DNA from: a virus
IMG/VR virus record: IMGVR_UViG_3300017917_001434
Location: 1-64,000 of that record
Strand: one strand, 5' to 3'
Length of the DNA: 64,000 nt
In this document: piece by piece, positions 51,566-60,974 of the stretch
How the letters are laid out: each line of letters begins with the position of its first letter
Numbering within the stretch: the first letter of the stretch is position 1
The notes under the pieces: generated by a model
The model's database searches: none
Told to the model about the DNA's origin: nothing
The model's input: only the letters and a program-made list of their open reading frames with translations
Position numbers and translations under genes: made by a program

Positions 51566-54500
51566 ATGGCTCTACCTAAGTGGATAACCCCAGCTGGTAA
51601 TTTAGGAATAATACCTGAACTAGAGTATTATCAGTTCAATCTTGACGCTTATGATGCCAGTGGCGGAACATTAGTTTACAGTCGTGTAAGCGGACGTTTA
51701 CCATTAGGTATTCAGCTGGTTAACTCCAATGGTGCAGGTAGATTACAAGGTATTCCTGTCAGTGAGTTAGGTGGGGACCAAAACGTAGAGTACCGTTTTA
51801 CTATACGTGTTAAAAACTCCAGTACCAACGAAGTTGCTGATCGAACATTTACACTAACAGTTAGCAATATTATTCCGCCAATTATTACACCAAGAAATGT
51901 TGATCTTGGAATTTTCCTTGACGGTACCATAGTAAATCAACAGCTAGTAGCCGTAGAATCTACTCCAGGTGCAGTTTTGCAATGGCGTGTTAAAAGTGGC
52001 GAACTGCCACCAGGATTGTTTTTAAGCGATACTGGGTTACTCTACGGATATATTAAACCTATTCCCGAGCCCGGTCCGGGTTCCGTTCCTGGGTGGGACT
52101 TAACTCCCTGGGATTTTGACAGTGATTTAACTGACCAATCAGTCGAAGGTGGCGACCCTACACCAGGATTAGGTTGGGACTTTTCGCTACGAGCTATTAA
52201 TAAAACGTTTAATTTTACTGTTGAAGTTACTGATGGTGTAAACGTTGATAATTCTACATACAGAATAGAAGTATTTCCTCGCAGTGCATTAACCGCAGAC
52301 AATGACATATTAACTGTTGATACTGGCGACTTGTCCACTGGTGAGGGATTAGCCGATGTTGATGGTGAACGCCACGACCCAATTATTATTACTACTCAAG
52401 AAGATCTACCGCCAATACGTCAAGGCAGTTACTTTAGTTTTAACGTTGACGCTATTGATATTGACGGCGATGTACTACAATACAGTATTCCAAGTTCTGC
52501 ATCTGGTGCGTTTGATGAACAATCTCTAGTAGGACCAAGTTTACCTTACGTAGCTGCAACGCCCGTTGGTACTACATTGTTTGGTGGTGCCAACAATCTA
52601 ATAGATCCAACTACTGCTGGTTTATTTGCCGGCGATAATATCAAAGTATTTTTTAACGGTGGATGGTATGAAGCCAGTGTTGACCGTGGAACCACAGTAA
52701 GACTTTTTGGTACTACTATAGTATCTGCAAACGTAGGCAATATTGTTACACAAACTGGAACAGCAGTTAATGCCACAGTAACTGGTATAACTGTTACTTC
52801 AGGATTTATTGAATTTGTTGGTAATTTAGTTACAGCCAACGTTGGTGACTTTATAACACAGACTGTTTCGGGTGCTAATGCAACTGTAACATCTAATGTT
52901 ATATCGCAGTCAAGAGTACCTGTTACCTTTACGTCAGGAACATTTACTGTAGGGTCTGGCAACATTAGCATTAACAGCACAGCCGTTGACTCTTATCCAG
53001 CAAATGTTCAATGTTTCACTGATTTGTCTGTAGAATATAACATTGGTTACACTGATACATTTAATCTAAACAATTCATTATTCCCTGTGTTAATTGGTAA
53101 CGGCACAGTACAAACCTCTACACTTAGCTATCCTATACAAACTGTTAGTGTCGAGATCGCTCTTGGATCATTAGCCACCGAAGGCACAGTTGGATTTGAT
53201 GAATCTCGATTTGATCAGGGCACGTTGGCATTGCCATTAATTATTCCAAGTACTCAATTAAGTCAAATTGATGCGAACACTGGTTGGATTACTGGTACTG
53301 TTCCGGCACAGACTATTAGTTCTGTAGAATATCAATTTGAATTAGTGGTATTTAAACGTGACTATCCAACTTATAGTGCATCAAGACTGTATACCATAAC
53401 CGTATTAGGTGACTTAAATGACACAGTTGAGTGGATTACTCCTACTGATTTGGGCACCATAGAAAACGGTCGTGTCAGTGATCTATTTGTTAGAGCTGAA
53501 TCAACCAAAGGCAAGCCATTGGTATACAGTCTAAAATCCAATGGCAGTCATAGATTGCCACAGGGTCTGTTATTAACCAGTGAAGGATTAATCACAGGAC
53601 GTGTCAGTTTTGAAATTTTTACTCTAGACGCATCCTCTACTACTATCGATGGCGGTAGCACAACCTTTGACAATACATACTCATTTACAGTTACAGCACG
53701 CGATTACCAAGGTACTATTAGCAACGATCGTACCTTTACTCTTAGAGTGCTAGTAAGAAACACAAGACCCTACGAAGATCTATATCTACAGGCATTGTTA
53801 TCGCTGGATCAAAGAGTTACATTTAACCAATTAATGTCTGATCGCAGTATATTCCCACTGGAATCAATATATAGATTATCAGATCCATTCTTTGGTATTG
53901 CAGAAAATATACGTACATTATTTTTAGCAGGATTGAGTCCTAGTACCTTAGAAGAATATGCGCTGTCTTTGGCTAATAATCATTTTATTAAGCGTGTGCA
54001 GTTTGGCGATGTAAAAACTGCTGTAGTTCTAGACTCTAATTTTGATGTTAAGTACGAAGTTGTATATGTTGAGATCTTTGATGAAAATACCAGCGTAGCC
54101 GGCGAAGCTCCTGCAAATACCATTGACTTAACAGAAGTAATTGATACACCATATTACGATTTAGAAAATAATCCCTACACCATTGCATATCCAAATGCTT
54201 TTGAAAATATGAGTTCAACTGTTATTGAGGATATTGGCTACGAAGACAAAGGTGCTCTGCCAGATTGGATGACCAGCAGACAACCTAACGGACGTGTACT
54301 AGGATTTACTCGAGCTGTAGTATTGGCCTACACTGTTCCTGGTGCCAGTGAAAAAATCGCCTATAGATTAAAAGACAGCAATTTTAATTTCAATCAACTT
54401 GACTTTACCGTTGATCGTTACATGCTGGATAATAGCTATAGTCAAAACTATAATATCACAGGAAATTCTTTCAATACCGCCGAAGAAACTACATTTGATA

Positions 54501-55423
54501 GATACCCAAGTCTATCAAGTGCATTCACTGAACAAGGCACTGTTAATTATGCACTTAGCGTTGCCTATGAAGATATTGACAATAGACTTGTATCAGAAAT
54601 ACAAGAACTTTGGAATGGAATGGACGGTATTAAAAATTTCCGTGACGGCGATACTGTTGTCTTTGCTACTCAAGAATTCTTCCGCGGACAATTTGACATT
54701 GGTGAATACAATCAAGGTTGGACTGATGTACAGACCATCTGGGACGGCGATGATTGGGATTACGACAGCGATTTAACTGATAATCCTTATACCGAGGCAC
54801 TACCTTGGACTGCTAACACTATATTCCAACCAGGATTCACAGTGGTGTACAACGATGTTCCTTATAGAGTAAATGCGCGATTCCAGTCCGGCACTAGTTT
54901 TGCTATCTTTAATGTATTCAATGGTCAATTTGATGAAAATGGCGGCGGATATGATGCAACAGGTCTTGAAGGAGAAATCATTGTACCAAACATGACACAG
55001 ATTCCAATCAGTTCAGGCATTAATTTAACTGATGGACTTGGTTGGGATGCAGCTACCTATGTTCCCGGATACGACGAAAATCTATTAGACCCAACGGTAC
55101 CCAACAAGCGTGCTGGTATTTGGCGTGTGAACATCAGTGACACGGATGTAGTAACCTTGACCTTTATACAGTCTGTGCCAATTAACGGTACTTTATACGT
55201 TAAAAACGGTTTCACCTATGGCGGAACTACTATCTACTATGATCCTGTTGTGAAACCCGGACTATTGTATCCAAACTACAGTATTATTCCTCAACAGATT
55301 GAAACTACCTACACAACCTTTGATGGCAACGGAACACGCTTCTTTAGTGATCGAGATGTGTACACTGTTCCAGGAAGCAATGATAAATATATTAAATTTG
55401 GTAAACTCGGAGTTTTTAATTAA
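51566..55423 (+). CDS. Very large structural protein with Ig-like domains
   Basis: 1285 residues. Three copies of the putative-Ig (He_PIG) signature LPxGL...GxLxG occur at about residues 45, 147 and 664 (LPLGI, LPPGL, LPQGL). The C-terminal half is acidic, Tyr/Asp-rich, with no repeats. Such proteins are usually exposed on the virion and bind sugars or neighbours. No enzymatic motif seen. Confidence 0.75.
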   Translation: MALPKWITPAGNLGIIPELEYYQFNLDAYDASGGTLVYSRVSGRLPLGIQLVNSNGAGRLQGIPVSELGGDQNVEYRFTIRVKNSSTNEVADRTFTLTVSNIIPPIITPRNVDLGIFLDGTIVNQQLVAVESTPGAVLQWRVKSGELPPGLFLSDTGLLYGYIKPIPEPGPGSVPGWDLTPWDFDSDLTDQSVEGGDPTPGLGWDFSLRAINKTFNFTVEVTDGVNVDNSTYRIEVFPRSALTADNDILTVDTGDLSTGEGLADVDGERHDPIIITTQEDLPPIRQGSYFSFNVDAIDIDGDVLQYSIPSSASGAFDEQSLVGPSLPYVAATPVGTTLFGGANNLIDPTTAGLFAGDNIKVFFNGGWYEASVDRGTTVRLFGTTIVSANVGNIVTQTGTAVNATVTGITVTSGFIEFVGNLVTANVGDFITQTVSGANATVTSNVISQSRVPVTFTSGTFTVGSGNISINSTAVDSYPANVQCFTDLSVEYNIGYTDTFNLNNSLFPVLIGNGTVQTSTLSYPIQTVSVEIALGSLATEGTVGFDESRFDQGTLALPLIIPSTQLSQIDANTGWITGTVPAQTISSVEYQFELVVFKRDYPTYSASRLYTITVLGDLNDTVEWITPTDLGTIENGRVSDLFVRAESTKGKPLVYSLKSNGSHRLPQGLLLTSEGLITGRVSFEIFTLDASSTTIDGGSTTFDNTYSFTVTARDYQGTISNDRTFTLRVLVRNTRPYEDLYLQALLSLDQRVTFNQLMSDRSIFPLESIYRLSDPFFGIAENIRTLFLAGLSPSTLEEYALSLANNHFIKRVQFGDVKTAVVLDSNFDVKYEVVYVEIFDENTSVAGEAPANTIDLTEVIDTPYYDLENNPYTIAYPNAFENMSSTVIEDIGYEDKGALPDWMTSRQPNGRVLGFTRAVVLAYTVPGASEKIAYRLKDSNFNFNQLDFTVDRYMLDNSYSQNYNITGNSFNTAEETTFDRYPSLSSAFTEQGTVNYALSVAYEDIDNRLVSEIQELWNGMDGIKNFRDGDTVVFATQEFFRGQFDIGEYNQGWTDVQTIWDGDDWDYDSDLTDNPYTEALPWTANTIFQPGFTVVYNDVPYRVNARFQSGTSFAIFNVFNGQFDENGGGYDATGLEGEIIVPNMTQIPISSGINLTDGLGWDAATYVPGYDENLLDPTVPNKRAGIWRVNISDTDVVTLTFIQSVPINGTLYVKNGFTYGGTTIYYDPVVKPGLLYPNYSIIPQQIETTYTTFDGNGTRFFSDRDVYTVPGSNDKYIKFGKLGVFN

Positions 55424-55425
55424 CC

Positions 55426-56325
55426 ATGACATCATCAATTAACCCAAACAATATTGACGGCCAGTATCCTGTTGCCGGTCAAGATAATGACAGTCAGGGA
55501 TTTCGTGATAATTTCACTAATATCAGAAATAACCTAACTTTTGCAAAAACAGAGATTGAAGACCTACAACAAAACGTGCTGTTAAAAGGTGCATTGTCAG
55601 GTGCTACACTAGACAACGAAATGAGTAACACACAGCTAAAAGGTGTTCAGTGCTTACGTTTTACAGAAACCATTGACGAACTAGGCCCTCTCAGCGGAAC
55701 AGTTACAATAGATTGGCAACAAGCACACTTTCATGTTTTAGAAACCAGTGGAAGTGTAGAATTAGATTTCATTGGTTGGCCAACTAGTGGATTTTTTACT
55801 AAACTACGTTTAGAGGTTGACGTTACTAGCACAGCACATACATTAACATTGCCAACTGAAGTTACTCAAGGTGCACGTTTTATACGTGGTGCAGCCCTTG
55901 ACAGTGTAACTGGTAAATGGACTATTACGTTTACACAAATTGGTGTTTATCAATTTGAATTTAGTAGCTACAACAACGGTACTACTATAACAATGTTTGA
56001 TTTAACACGCAACAGTAACCCAGCATTAACTGATTATCAATATCTAACTCCAACAGCAGGCGGCTTTGCTAATATCAGCGCATACGCATCAACTGTTATT
56101 GTTAATCCAGCTGGTACTATTGCTAGTGCTAATATTAATTTTCCTGCAAATACCAGTGTATTAGATGGACAAACTATAAGTTTTGCCTTTGGAAATACCA
56201 TTACTACATCAACGTTATTTGGTAATGGTGCTACAATCAGTGGTACGTTAACCACTGCTGGTGCTACAACACCTGCAAAATTCATTTACAAGCAATCAAC
56301 AAACACTTGGTATAGATTAGGTTAA
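55426..56325 (+). CDS. Structural/fibre-like protein
   Basis: 299 residues. N-terminus SINPNNIDGQYPVAGQDN is a fibre/adaptor start with QGFRDNFTNIRNN, followed by strand-rich domains and a NTWYRLG end. Adjacent (2 nt) to the large Ig-like gene, so one late operon 51255-56325. Confidence 0.7.
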   Translation: MTSSINPNNIDGQYPVAGQDNDSQGFRDNFTNIRNNLTFAKTEIEDLQQNVLLKGALSGATLDNEMSNTQLKGVQCLRFTETIDELGPLSGTVTIDWQQAHFHVLETSGSVELDFIGWPTSGFFTKLRLEVDVTSTAHTLTLPTEVTQGARFIRGAALDSVTGKWTITFTQIGVYQFEFSSYNNGTTITMFDLTRNSNPALTDYQYLTPTAGGFANISAYASTVIVNPAGTIASANINFPANTSVLDGQTISFAFGNTITTSTLFGNGATISGTLTTAGATTPAKFIYKQSTNTWYRLG

Positions 56326-56339
56326 TATACCAAAAATCA

Positions 56340-56368
56340 TTGACTCCTTATAGTTTATGCTGTATAGT
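56340..56368 (+). promoter_or_regulatory. Sigma70-type promoter for mazG
   Basis: TTGACT, 17-bp spacer, TATAGT at 56363-56368. The expected start is near 56375. Confidence 0.65.
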
Positions 56369-56382
56369 ATAGCTATAAGGAG
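56344..56382 (+). promoter_or_regulatory. Inverted repeat hiding the mazG ribosome-binding site
   Basis: CTCCTTATAG (56344-56353) pairs perfectly with CTATAAGGAG (56373-56382), which contains the SD AAGGAG of the gene at 56392. The left arm lies upstream of the expected +1, so only read-through transcripts can form it. Confidence 0.75.
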
Positions 56383-56391
56383 TTTTCTTTT

Positions 56392-56805
56392 ATGAGCAAT
56401 CAAATCGATCTAAACAAATATCAAGAGTTTGTTGAAGCTGTGACATCAGCAGAATCAAACTACTGCGGACAATTTGTAAGCCAACTACAGTATCTTAAAA
56501 GCAATTCAGATGTTAATTTTAGTCTACTGCTTACCGCAGTTATTGGCCTAAGTGCTGAAACAGGTGAGTTTGCTGAAATACCCAAAAAGATCTTGTTTCA
56601 AGGTAAACCATTGAATGAAGAAAGTCTATTTCATATGAAACGTGAACTAGGTGATATCATGTGGTATTGGGTAAATGCTTGCCGTGCTCTTAACCTAGAT
56701 CCTAATGATGTTATTGCTGAAAACGTAAATAAACTACAGAGTCGCTATCCTGGCGGCACGTTTGACGCTTACTACAGCGAGAATAGGAAACAAGGAGACT
56801 TGTAA
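56392..56805 (+). CDS. mazG: MazG-like nucleotide pyrophosphohydrolase
   Basis: 137 residues. The all-alpha NTP pyrophosphohydrolase pattern: ETGEFAEIPKK and ELGDIMWYW supply the ExxE and ExxD metal ligands. Phage MazG enzymes hydrolyse dNTPs or (p)ppGpp-type signals; which is unclear here. Ends in a TAATG junction. Confidence 0.85.
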   Translation: MSNQIDLNKYQEFVEAVTSAESNYCGQFVSQLQYLKSNSDVNFSLLLTAVIGLSAETGEFAEIPKKILFQGKPLNEESLFHMKRELGDIMWYWVNACRALNLDPNDVIAENVNKLQSRYPGGTFDAYYSENRKQGDL

Positions 56806-57041
56806 TGCACCCATTGACCCCTGATTTATCTAAACTGACCGACGACGAACTACATAAAAAACGTGGCGAGTTGATGAATCGATTGACGTTTGCTTATCGT
56901 ATGGGTCACTCTGATATAGTTGGACAAGCTCAATTAATTCTAGGCGATTACGAAGCAGAAATATCGCGTCGTAATCAAAAAATGCTAGAAGAAATGCAAA
57001 AAACTAATCCCGGCTTTAAAGACAAGATTGATATTAAATGA
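56805..57041 (+). CDS. Small helical phage protein
   Basis: 78 residues, helical, acidic. The pattern LTDDELHKKRGELMNRL...YEAEISRR is common in T4-like marine phages without known function. ATGA overlap with the next gene. Confidence 0.6.
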   Translation: MHPLTPDLSKLTDDELHKKRGELMNRLTFAYRMGHSDIVGQAQLILGDYEAEISRRNQKMLEEMQKTNPGFKDKIDIK

Positions 57042-57550
57042 AATACGACCGCTACGGTAGAACTTATACAACTAGTAATGAGCTATGCGAATTACTATAT
57101 AAAAATCCCGATTTAGATCTAAGTCTGTTTCAAGTTGAAGATCCGCAGGAGTTCAACAAAAGCCGACATGAGTTACACGCAGAAGTTCCTAACTTATCTG
57201 GATATGTTGAACTAGCAGAAAGTGTGGATGTGTTTGATCAACGCTGGCAAGCTAAATGGCACATGCCCAACGAATACAAAGAACTAGATATTGCTGAATA
57301 TGTATTAGGGCTGTGCAAAGAAGATTACGAACTACAACGTGTAGGTCAAGAGTTACTGTTATTTCAAGAACGTGATGCGTTCGATCTATTACGCTATATG
57401 AAATATCTAGTAGATACTTTACGTAAACATAATATTGTTTGGGGTGTAGGTCGTGGTAGTAGTGTAGCAAGTTATGTGCTGTTTTTATTAGGAGTACATA
57501 AAATTGACAGCCTATACTATAATTTAGATATCGAAGAATTCCTCAAATAA
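57038..57550 (+). CDS. DnaE-like fragment (palm motif without catalytic Asp)
   Basis: 170 residues. The C-terminus GVGRGSSVASYVLFLLGVHKID...EEFLK (136-170) matches the start of the DNA polymerase III alpha palm (GPGRGS...LGITDIDPL...FERFL). The gene ends there, before the DxD catalytic residues, so it cannot polymerise. It may be a dNTP- or polymerase-binding protein, or a relic. No broken downstream frame is seen, so it appears stably short. Confidence 0.7.
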   Translation: MKYDRYGRTYTTSNELCELLYKNPDLDLSLFQVEDPQEFNKSRHELHAEVPNLSGYVELAESVDVFDQRWQAKWHMPNEYKELDIAEYVLGLCKEDYELQRVGQELLLFQERDAFDLLRYMKYLVDTLRKHNIVWGVGRGSSVASYVLFLLGVHKIDSLYYNLDIEEFLK

Positions 57551-57577
57551 ATACGCATATATTAGGAGAAATAAACT

Positions 57578-58012
57578 ATGGCTAAACAATACAGATCAGC
57601 TATGGGCAAGATTGTTGATATTGACGCACTGCGTCTTGCTAATGAAAGTGCCATTGCTCTGGGTAACATGAAAGTTAATGCCCGCGGTGATGAATTAGGT
57701 CCCGGTGGTAAGGTACTAAAAACTCGCGCTCAACTAATGCGAGAATATCACAAAATTAATACCCCAATGATGAACGATGATGTTGTTCTAGATACCGATG
57801 CACCTATAGTTAACAAACCCACCGGTAAGTTGACTACACCAATGGTAAAAGATACACCAATTTCAGACACTTCCGATGATGCCGCAACAGCTAACAAACC
57901 TCGTGGAAGTTTTGCAGAAGCTGTAGCTAATGAAACTGAAGTAAACACAGAACTGTTAGAACCAAAATCATTGTTAGGCAGTAACAAGCCTACCGGTGTA
58001 CAACGTATTTAG
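57578..58012 (+). CDS. Unknown protein, low complexity C-terminus
   Basis: 144 residues; AGGAG SD and an AAATAAATAC late-like box at 57545. MAKQYRSAMGKIVDIDALRLANE start with a disordered, acidic Thr/Pro-rich rest including twin NKPTG/NKPRG motifs. Found near late genes in T4-like phages; function unknown. Confidence 0.6.
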   Translation: MAKQYRSAMGKIVDIDALRLANESAIALGNMKVNARGDELGPGGKVLKTRAQLMREYHKINTPMMNDDVVLDTDAPIVNKPTGKLTTPMVKDTPISDTSDDAATANKPRGSFAEAVANETEVNTELLEPKSLLGSNKPTGVQRI

Positions 58013-58023
58013 AAAGGTGTAAT

Positions 58024-58380
58024 ATGACCAGCGTTTTTGAGCCAGATAGAATTAAATCTATTAGAGCACTAAGAGATCACGTCATTGTATGTGATATGAA
58101 CTTTGATCAAAAAATCAGCCACGGCGGTATTATTATCCCCAGCGGCGATGGCAAACTAGAAGGCGTACATGCTCGTTGGGGTCGTGTGTACGCTATCGGA
58201 CCTAAACAACGAGACATACAGGTAGGGCAGTATGTCTTAGTCAAACACGGTCGCTGGACCAGAGGTATTGATATTGTTGACGATGCAGGCGAAAAAACTA
58301 TTCGTCGAATAGACAATGCTGATATTTTAATGGTAAGCGACGAACCAATGGTTGACGAAACCATTGGAGATGGGTTATAA
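58024..58380 (+). CDS. gp31-like co-chaperonin (second GroES)
   Basis: 118 residues. GroES fold with IRALRDHVIVCDMNF start, a mobile-loop region NFDQKISHGGIIIPS, and ILMVSDEP end. The longer, less GroES-like sequence fits T4 gp31, which replaces GroES to enlarge the GroEL cage for major capsid folding. Coexists with the orthodox GroES at 28296, so two lids for one or two chaperonins. Confidence 0.85.
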   Translation: MTSVFEPDRIKSIRALRDHVIVCDMNFDQKISHGGIIIPSGDGKLEGVHARWGRVYAIGPKQRDIQVGQYVLVKHGRWTRGIDIVDDAGEKTIRRIDNADILMVSDEPMVDETIGDGL

Positions 58381-58410
58381 TATTAACAACTCAACTACAA
58401 AAGGCGTTCA

Positions 58411-59331
58411 ATGAAACAATTATGGGTAGAACAGTATCGCCCTCGCGATATTGAGGGCTATGTCTTTCGCGATGAAGCACAGCGAGATCAAGTAAAGTCC
58501 TGGATCAAAGATGGTAGTATTCCGCATTTGCTGTTCAGTGGTGCTGCAGGCATTGGCAAAACAACCTTAGCTAAAATTCTTATAAATGCGTTAGGTATCG
58601 ATGAATACGATGTATTGGAACTAAATGCTTCACGTACCAACAGTGTCGACGATGTGCGAGAAAAAATTACTAATTTTGTTAGCACTATGCCTTTTGGCAG
58701 TTTTAAGATTGTTTTGTTAGATGAAGCAGACTATTTGAGTCCAAATGCACAGGCTGCCTTACGTGGTGTTATGGAAGAGTATAGTCAAACTGCTCGTTTT
58801 ATTTTAACCTGTAACTATCCGCATAAGATTATTCCGGCACTACACAGTCGTTGTCAGGGTTTTCATATTGAAAAAGTTGATCACACTGAATTCACTGCTC
58901 GTGCCGCAACTGTACTAGTAACCGAAGGGGTAGAGTTTGATTTAGATACCCTTGATAGTTATGTTAAAGCTACCTACCCTGATCTGCGTAAATGTTTAAA
59001 TTTGTTACAGATGAACAGTACAGGCGGCAAATTAATTGCTCCTAGCGAAAGTAACAACAGCACCGCTGACTATAAACTTGCTATGGTAGATCTGTTCAAA
59101 CATGGGAAAATTAAAGAAGCACGACAACTGTTATGCAGTCAAGCCCGCCCAGAAGAAATGGATGATGTTTTCCGCTGGCTATACGATAATCTACAGTTAT
59201 TTGCAAAAACAGAAGAACAGGAAGACGAAGCAATTCTTATTATTCGCAAAGGGCTAGTCAACCATACTATGTGTGCAGACGCCGAGATTAATCTGTCAGC
59301 TACACTTGTTGAATTAAGTCAAATAGGATAA
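58411..59331 (+). CDS. Clamp-loader ATPase (T4 gp44/RFC small subunit-like)
   Basis: 306 residues. Walker A GAAGIGKT (44-51), Walker B LLDEADYL, sensor LTCN and the SRC motif (HSRCQG). AAA+ subunit that opens the sliding clamp; in T4 the clamp also activates late transcription, consistent with the late boxes here. No sliding clamp gene is in the window. Confidence 0.93.
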   Translation: MKQLWVEQYRPRDIEGYVFRDEAQRDQVKSWIKDGSIPHLLFSGAAGIGKTTLAKILINALGIDEYDVLELNASRTNSVDDVREKITNFVSTMPFGSFKIVLLDEADYLSPNAQAALRGVMEEYSQTARFILTCNYPHKIIPALHSRCQGFHIEKVDHTEFTARAATVLVTEGVEFDLDTLDSYVKATYPDLRKCLNLLQMNSTGGKLIAPSESNNSTADYKLAMVDLFKHGKIKEARQLLCSQARPEEMDDVFRWLYDNLQLFAKTEEQEDEAILIIRKGLVNHTMCADAEINLSATLVELSQIG

Positions 59332-59335
59332 CACT

Positions 59336-59650
59336 GTGAAAAATCTAAACATTTATCTAGTGGCAAATTACATAGGACGGCCAAAAGATCCTAGACGTAC
59401 CTTTGAAAAAGGTTACGTAAATAATCCCGACAATATGATATATGATGAACACATATACCTATGTCGAGGATTACGCAACAAAGATCACCAAAACAGTGTT
59501 GTTTTGGATCTAACTGAACAAAAAATTATTAAAAATACCTTCAAAACAGGCGCTAGTTTTGAAGAAGCGTTTACTCACTACTATGAGGGTTACGGTGACT
59601 ACATTGATGACTGTGTAAACAAATTAAATGAAGCGTTACAAGTTAAATGA
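59336..59650 (+). CDS. Unknown protein (GTG start)
   Basis: 104 residues. GTG start with a weak SD (AGGA). The position after gp44 is that of T4 gp62, but the sequence is not recognisably gp62. Alpha/beta composition. Confidence 0.55.
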   Translation: MKNLNIYLVANYIGRPKDPRRTFEKGYVNNPDNMIYDEHIYLCRGLRNKDHQNSVVLDLTEQKIIKNTFKTGASFEEAFTHYYEGYGDYIDDCVNKLNEALQVK

Positions 59651-59948
59651 GTGCGGAGCCCGTGGCTGGTTCTTGGGCGATTTTTCCGGTAGTGTACTAC
59701 CCACAAAAGACTTTGAAGTATGCTACCAAAAGAATCCTCGCAGTCAGACAGCCAGTCATATTCATAAGGTTGCCCACGAAATTACATTAGTAATCAGTGG
59801 GCGTCAGATATGTAACGGACAAATGTTTGAAGCTGGGGATATTTGTGTACTAGAGCCAGGCGATATAAGTCAGATTGAATACCTAGAAGAAACCGAAGTA
59901 GTCACTATTAAAGTTCCAAGTGTACCTGGCGACAAATATCTTCTCTAA
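59628..59948 (+). CDS. Cupin-fold protein
   Basis: 106 residues. HIHKVAHEITLVISG supplies the cupin-1 His/Glu motif and GDICVLEPGD the second. Small single-domain cupin, maybe a metal-dependent isomerase or sensor. Overlaps the gene before by 23 nt; its stop overlaps the convergent radical SAM gene. Confidence 0.78.
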   Translation: MKRYKLNECGARGWFLGDFSGSVLPTKDFEVCYQKNPRSQTASHIHKVAHEITLVISGRQICNGQMFEAGDICVLEPGDISQIEYLEETEVVTIKVPSVPGDKYLL

Positions 59949-60958
59949 GAATCTTTAACACCGCAAGTTTGATTACAACGCCAAAGTCTGCCTTCCTTGT
60001 AGCTATTTTTACTCCAGGATTCTTCGACCCGATTGAACCATTCCATACACTCTCGTAATGGTCTTTTTAGAGCATTAATTTCTTCATTGCCTATCAGTTC
60101 TTTAATCTGTTCTAGTCCGTAGACATACGCAGGCGAATAAGTCTTTGGCATGATTCCTAGATAACAACAAGGGCTTACATCTCCATTGGCACTAATGTAG
60201 ATTGTTCTGTCTCTAATTGTTTCGCAGTCAATTTTTTTATGCACCGGATCTGTATATTTTCTAGTTTTAGAAAACTGTATAATATCTTCTAAATGTTTGT
60301 GATATGTTTTATATTTGCCTACATCTTTGGAGCCAATGGAATGAGTATAGTTTCCATCTCTGTCATAGGCAGCACCCTGATTTCTACCATGGTCTACTGG
60401 AGTGAAATCACTAAAGCCTAATTCTTTAGCTAGTTTACGACATTGTTCAATTTGATGTCTATTATGATCAAACTCAATCATTTTCCATATGGCCGTTCCG
60501 CCAGCATTCATAAAAATTTTTGCATTTTTAATAACAGTATGCCAGTCGGTGTCTGCCCTATATAAACTATGGGTGTCTTCAAGACCATCGAGGGCAAATA
60601 TGATTTCAATATTGCCTAATTTGCCCAAGGCGGTCCAAAATTCACGATCTCTGGCACTACCATTGGTACCAATGGACACAAAAAGTGACGGGTTGTGTTG
60701 TCTAAAATAACTAATAATTTCTAAGGATTCAGGGGCTAACATAAAGTCCCCAAAATTGCCATTGATGTACAATCTTTTTAACCTACCAATAAAGTCTGGT
60801 TCGAATATTTTTTTGATGTCATCTAAGGATAAAGAGGTTTCAGGATACCCTAAATTTATAGGGTATCCGTGAAAGTTTCTTGGACAAAGAATGCAACGTG
60901 CGTTACATTTCGTTGAAAGTTCAAGATGTATTACTCTTACATCTTCATATTTTATCAT
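59945..60958 (-). CDS. Radical SAM protein with SPASM-like C-terminus
   Basis: 337 residues. CNARCILC (C18, C22, C25) near the N-terminus, SAM-binding strands, then Cys clusters DVSPCCYLG and CNQTC that look like a SPASM auxiliary cluster. Third radical SAM of the window. No SD; TATAAATA lies exactly 5 nt before the ATG. Confidence 0.85.
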   Translation of the reverse strand: MIKYEDVRVIHLELSTKCNARCILCPRNFHGYPINLGYPETSLSLDDIKKIFEPDFIGRLKRLYINGNFGDFMLAPESLEIISYFRQHNPSLFVSIGTNGSARDREFWTALGKLGNIEIIFALDGLEDTHSLYRADTDWHTVIKNAKIFMNAGGTAIWKMIEFDHNRHQIEQCRKLAKELGFSDFTPVDHGRNQGAAYDRDGNYTHSIGSKDVGKYKTYHKHLEDIIQFSKTRKYTDPVHKKIDCETIRDRTIYISANGDVSPCCYLGIMPKTYSPAYVYGLEQIKELIGNEEINALKRPLRECMEWFNRVEESWSKNSYKEGRLWRCNQTCGVKDS

Positions 60959-60963
60959 GCTAC

Positions 60964-60971
60964 TATTTATA
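60964..60971 (-). promoter_or_regulatory. T4-type late promoter (TATAAATA), predicted leaderless start
   Basis: Minus strand TATAAATA, 5 nt before the ATG at 60958. In T4 this octamer covers -13 to -6, so +1 falls on the A of ATG. Confidence 0.72.
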
Positions 60972-60974
60972 GCA

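Noticed and set aside
59336-59650. T4 gp62 clamp-loader small subunit
   Set aside because: Position after the gp44-like gene fits, but length (104 residues) and sequence give no support.
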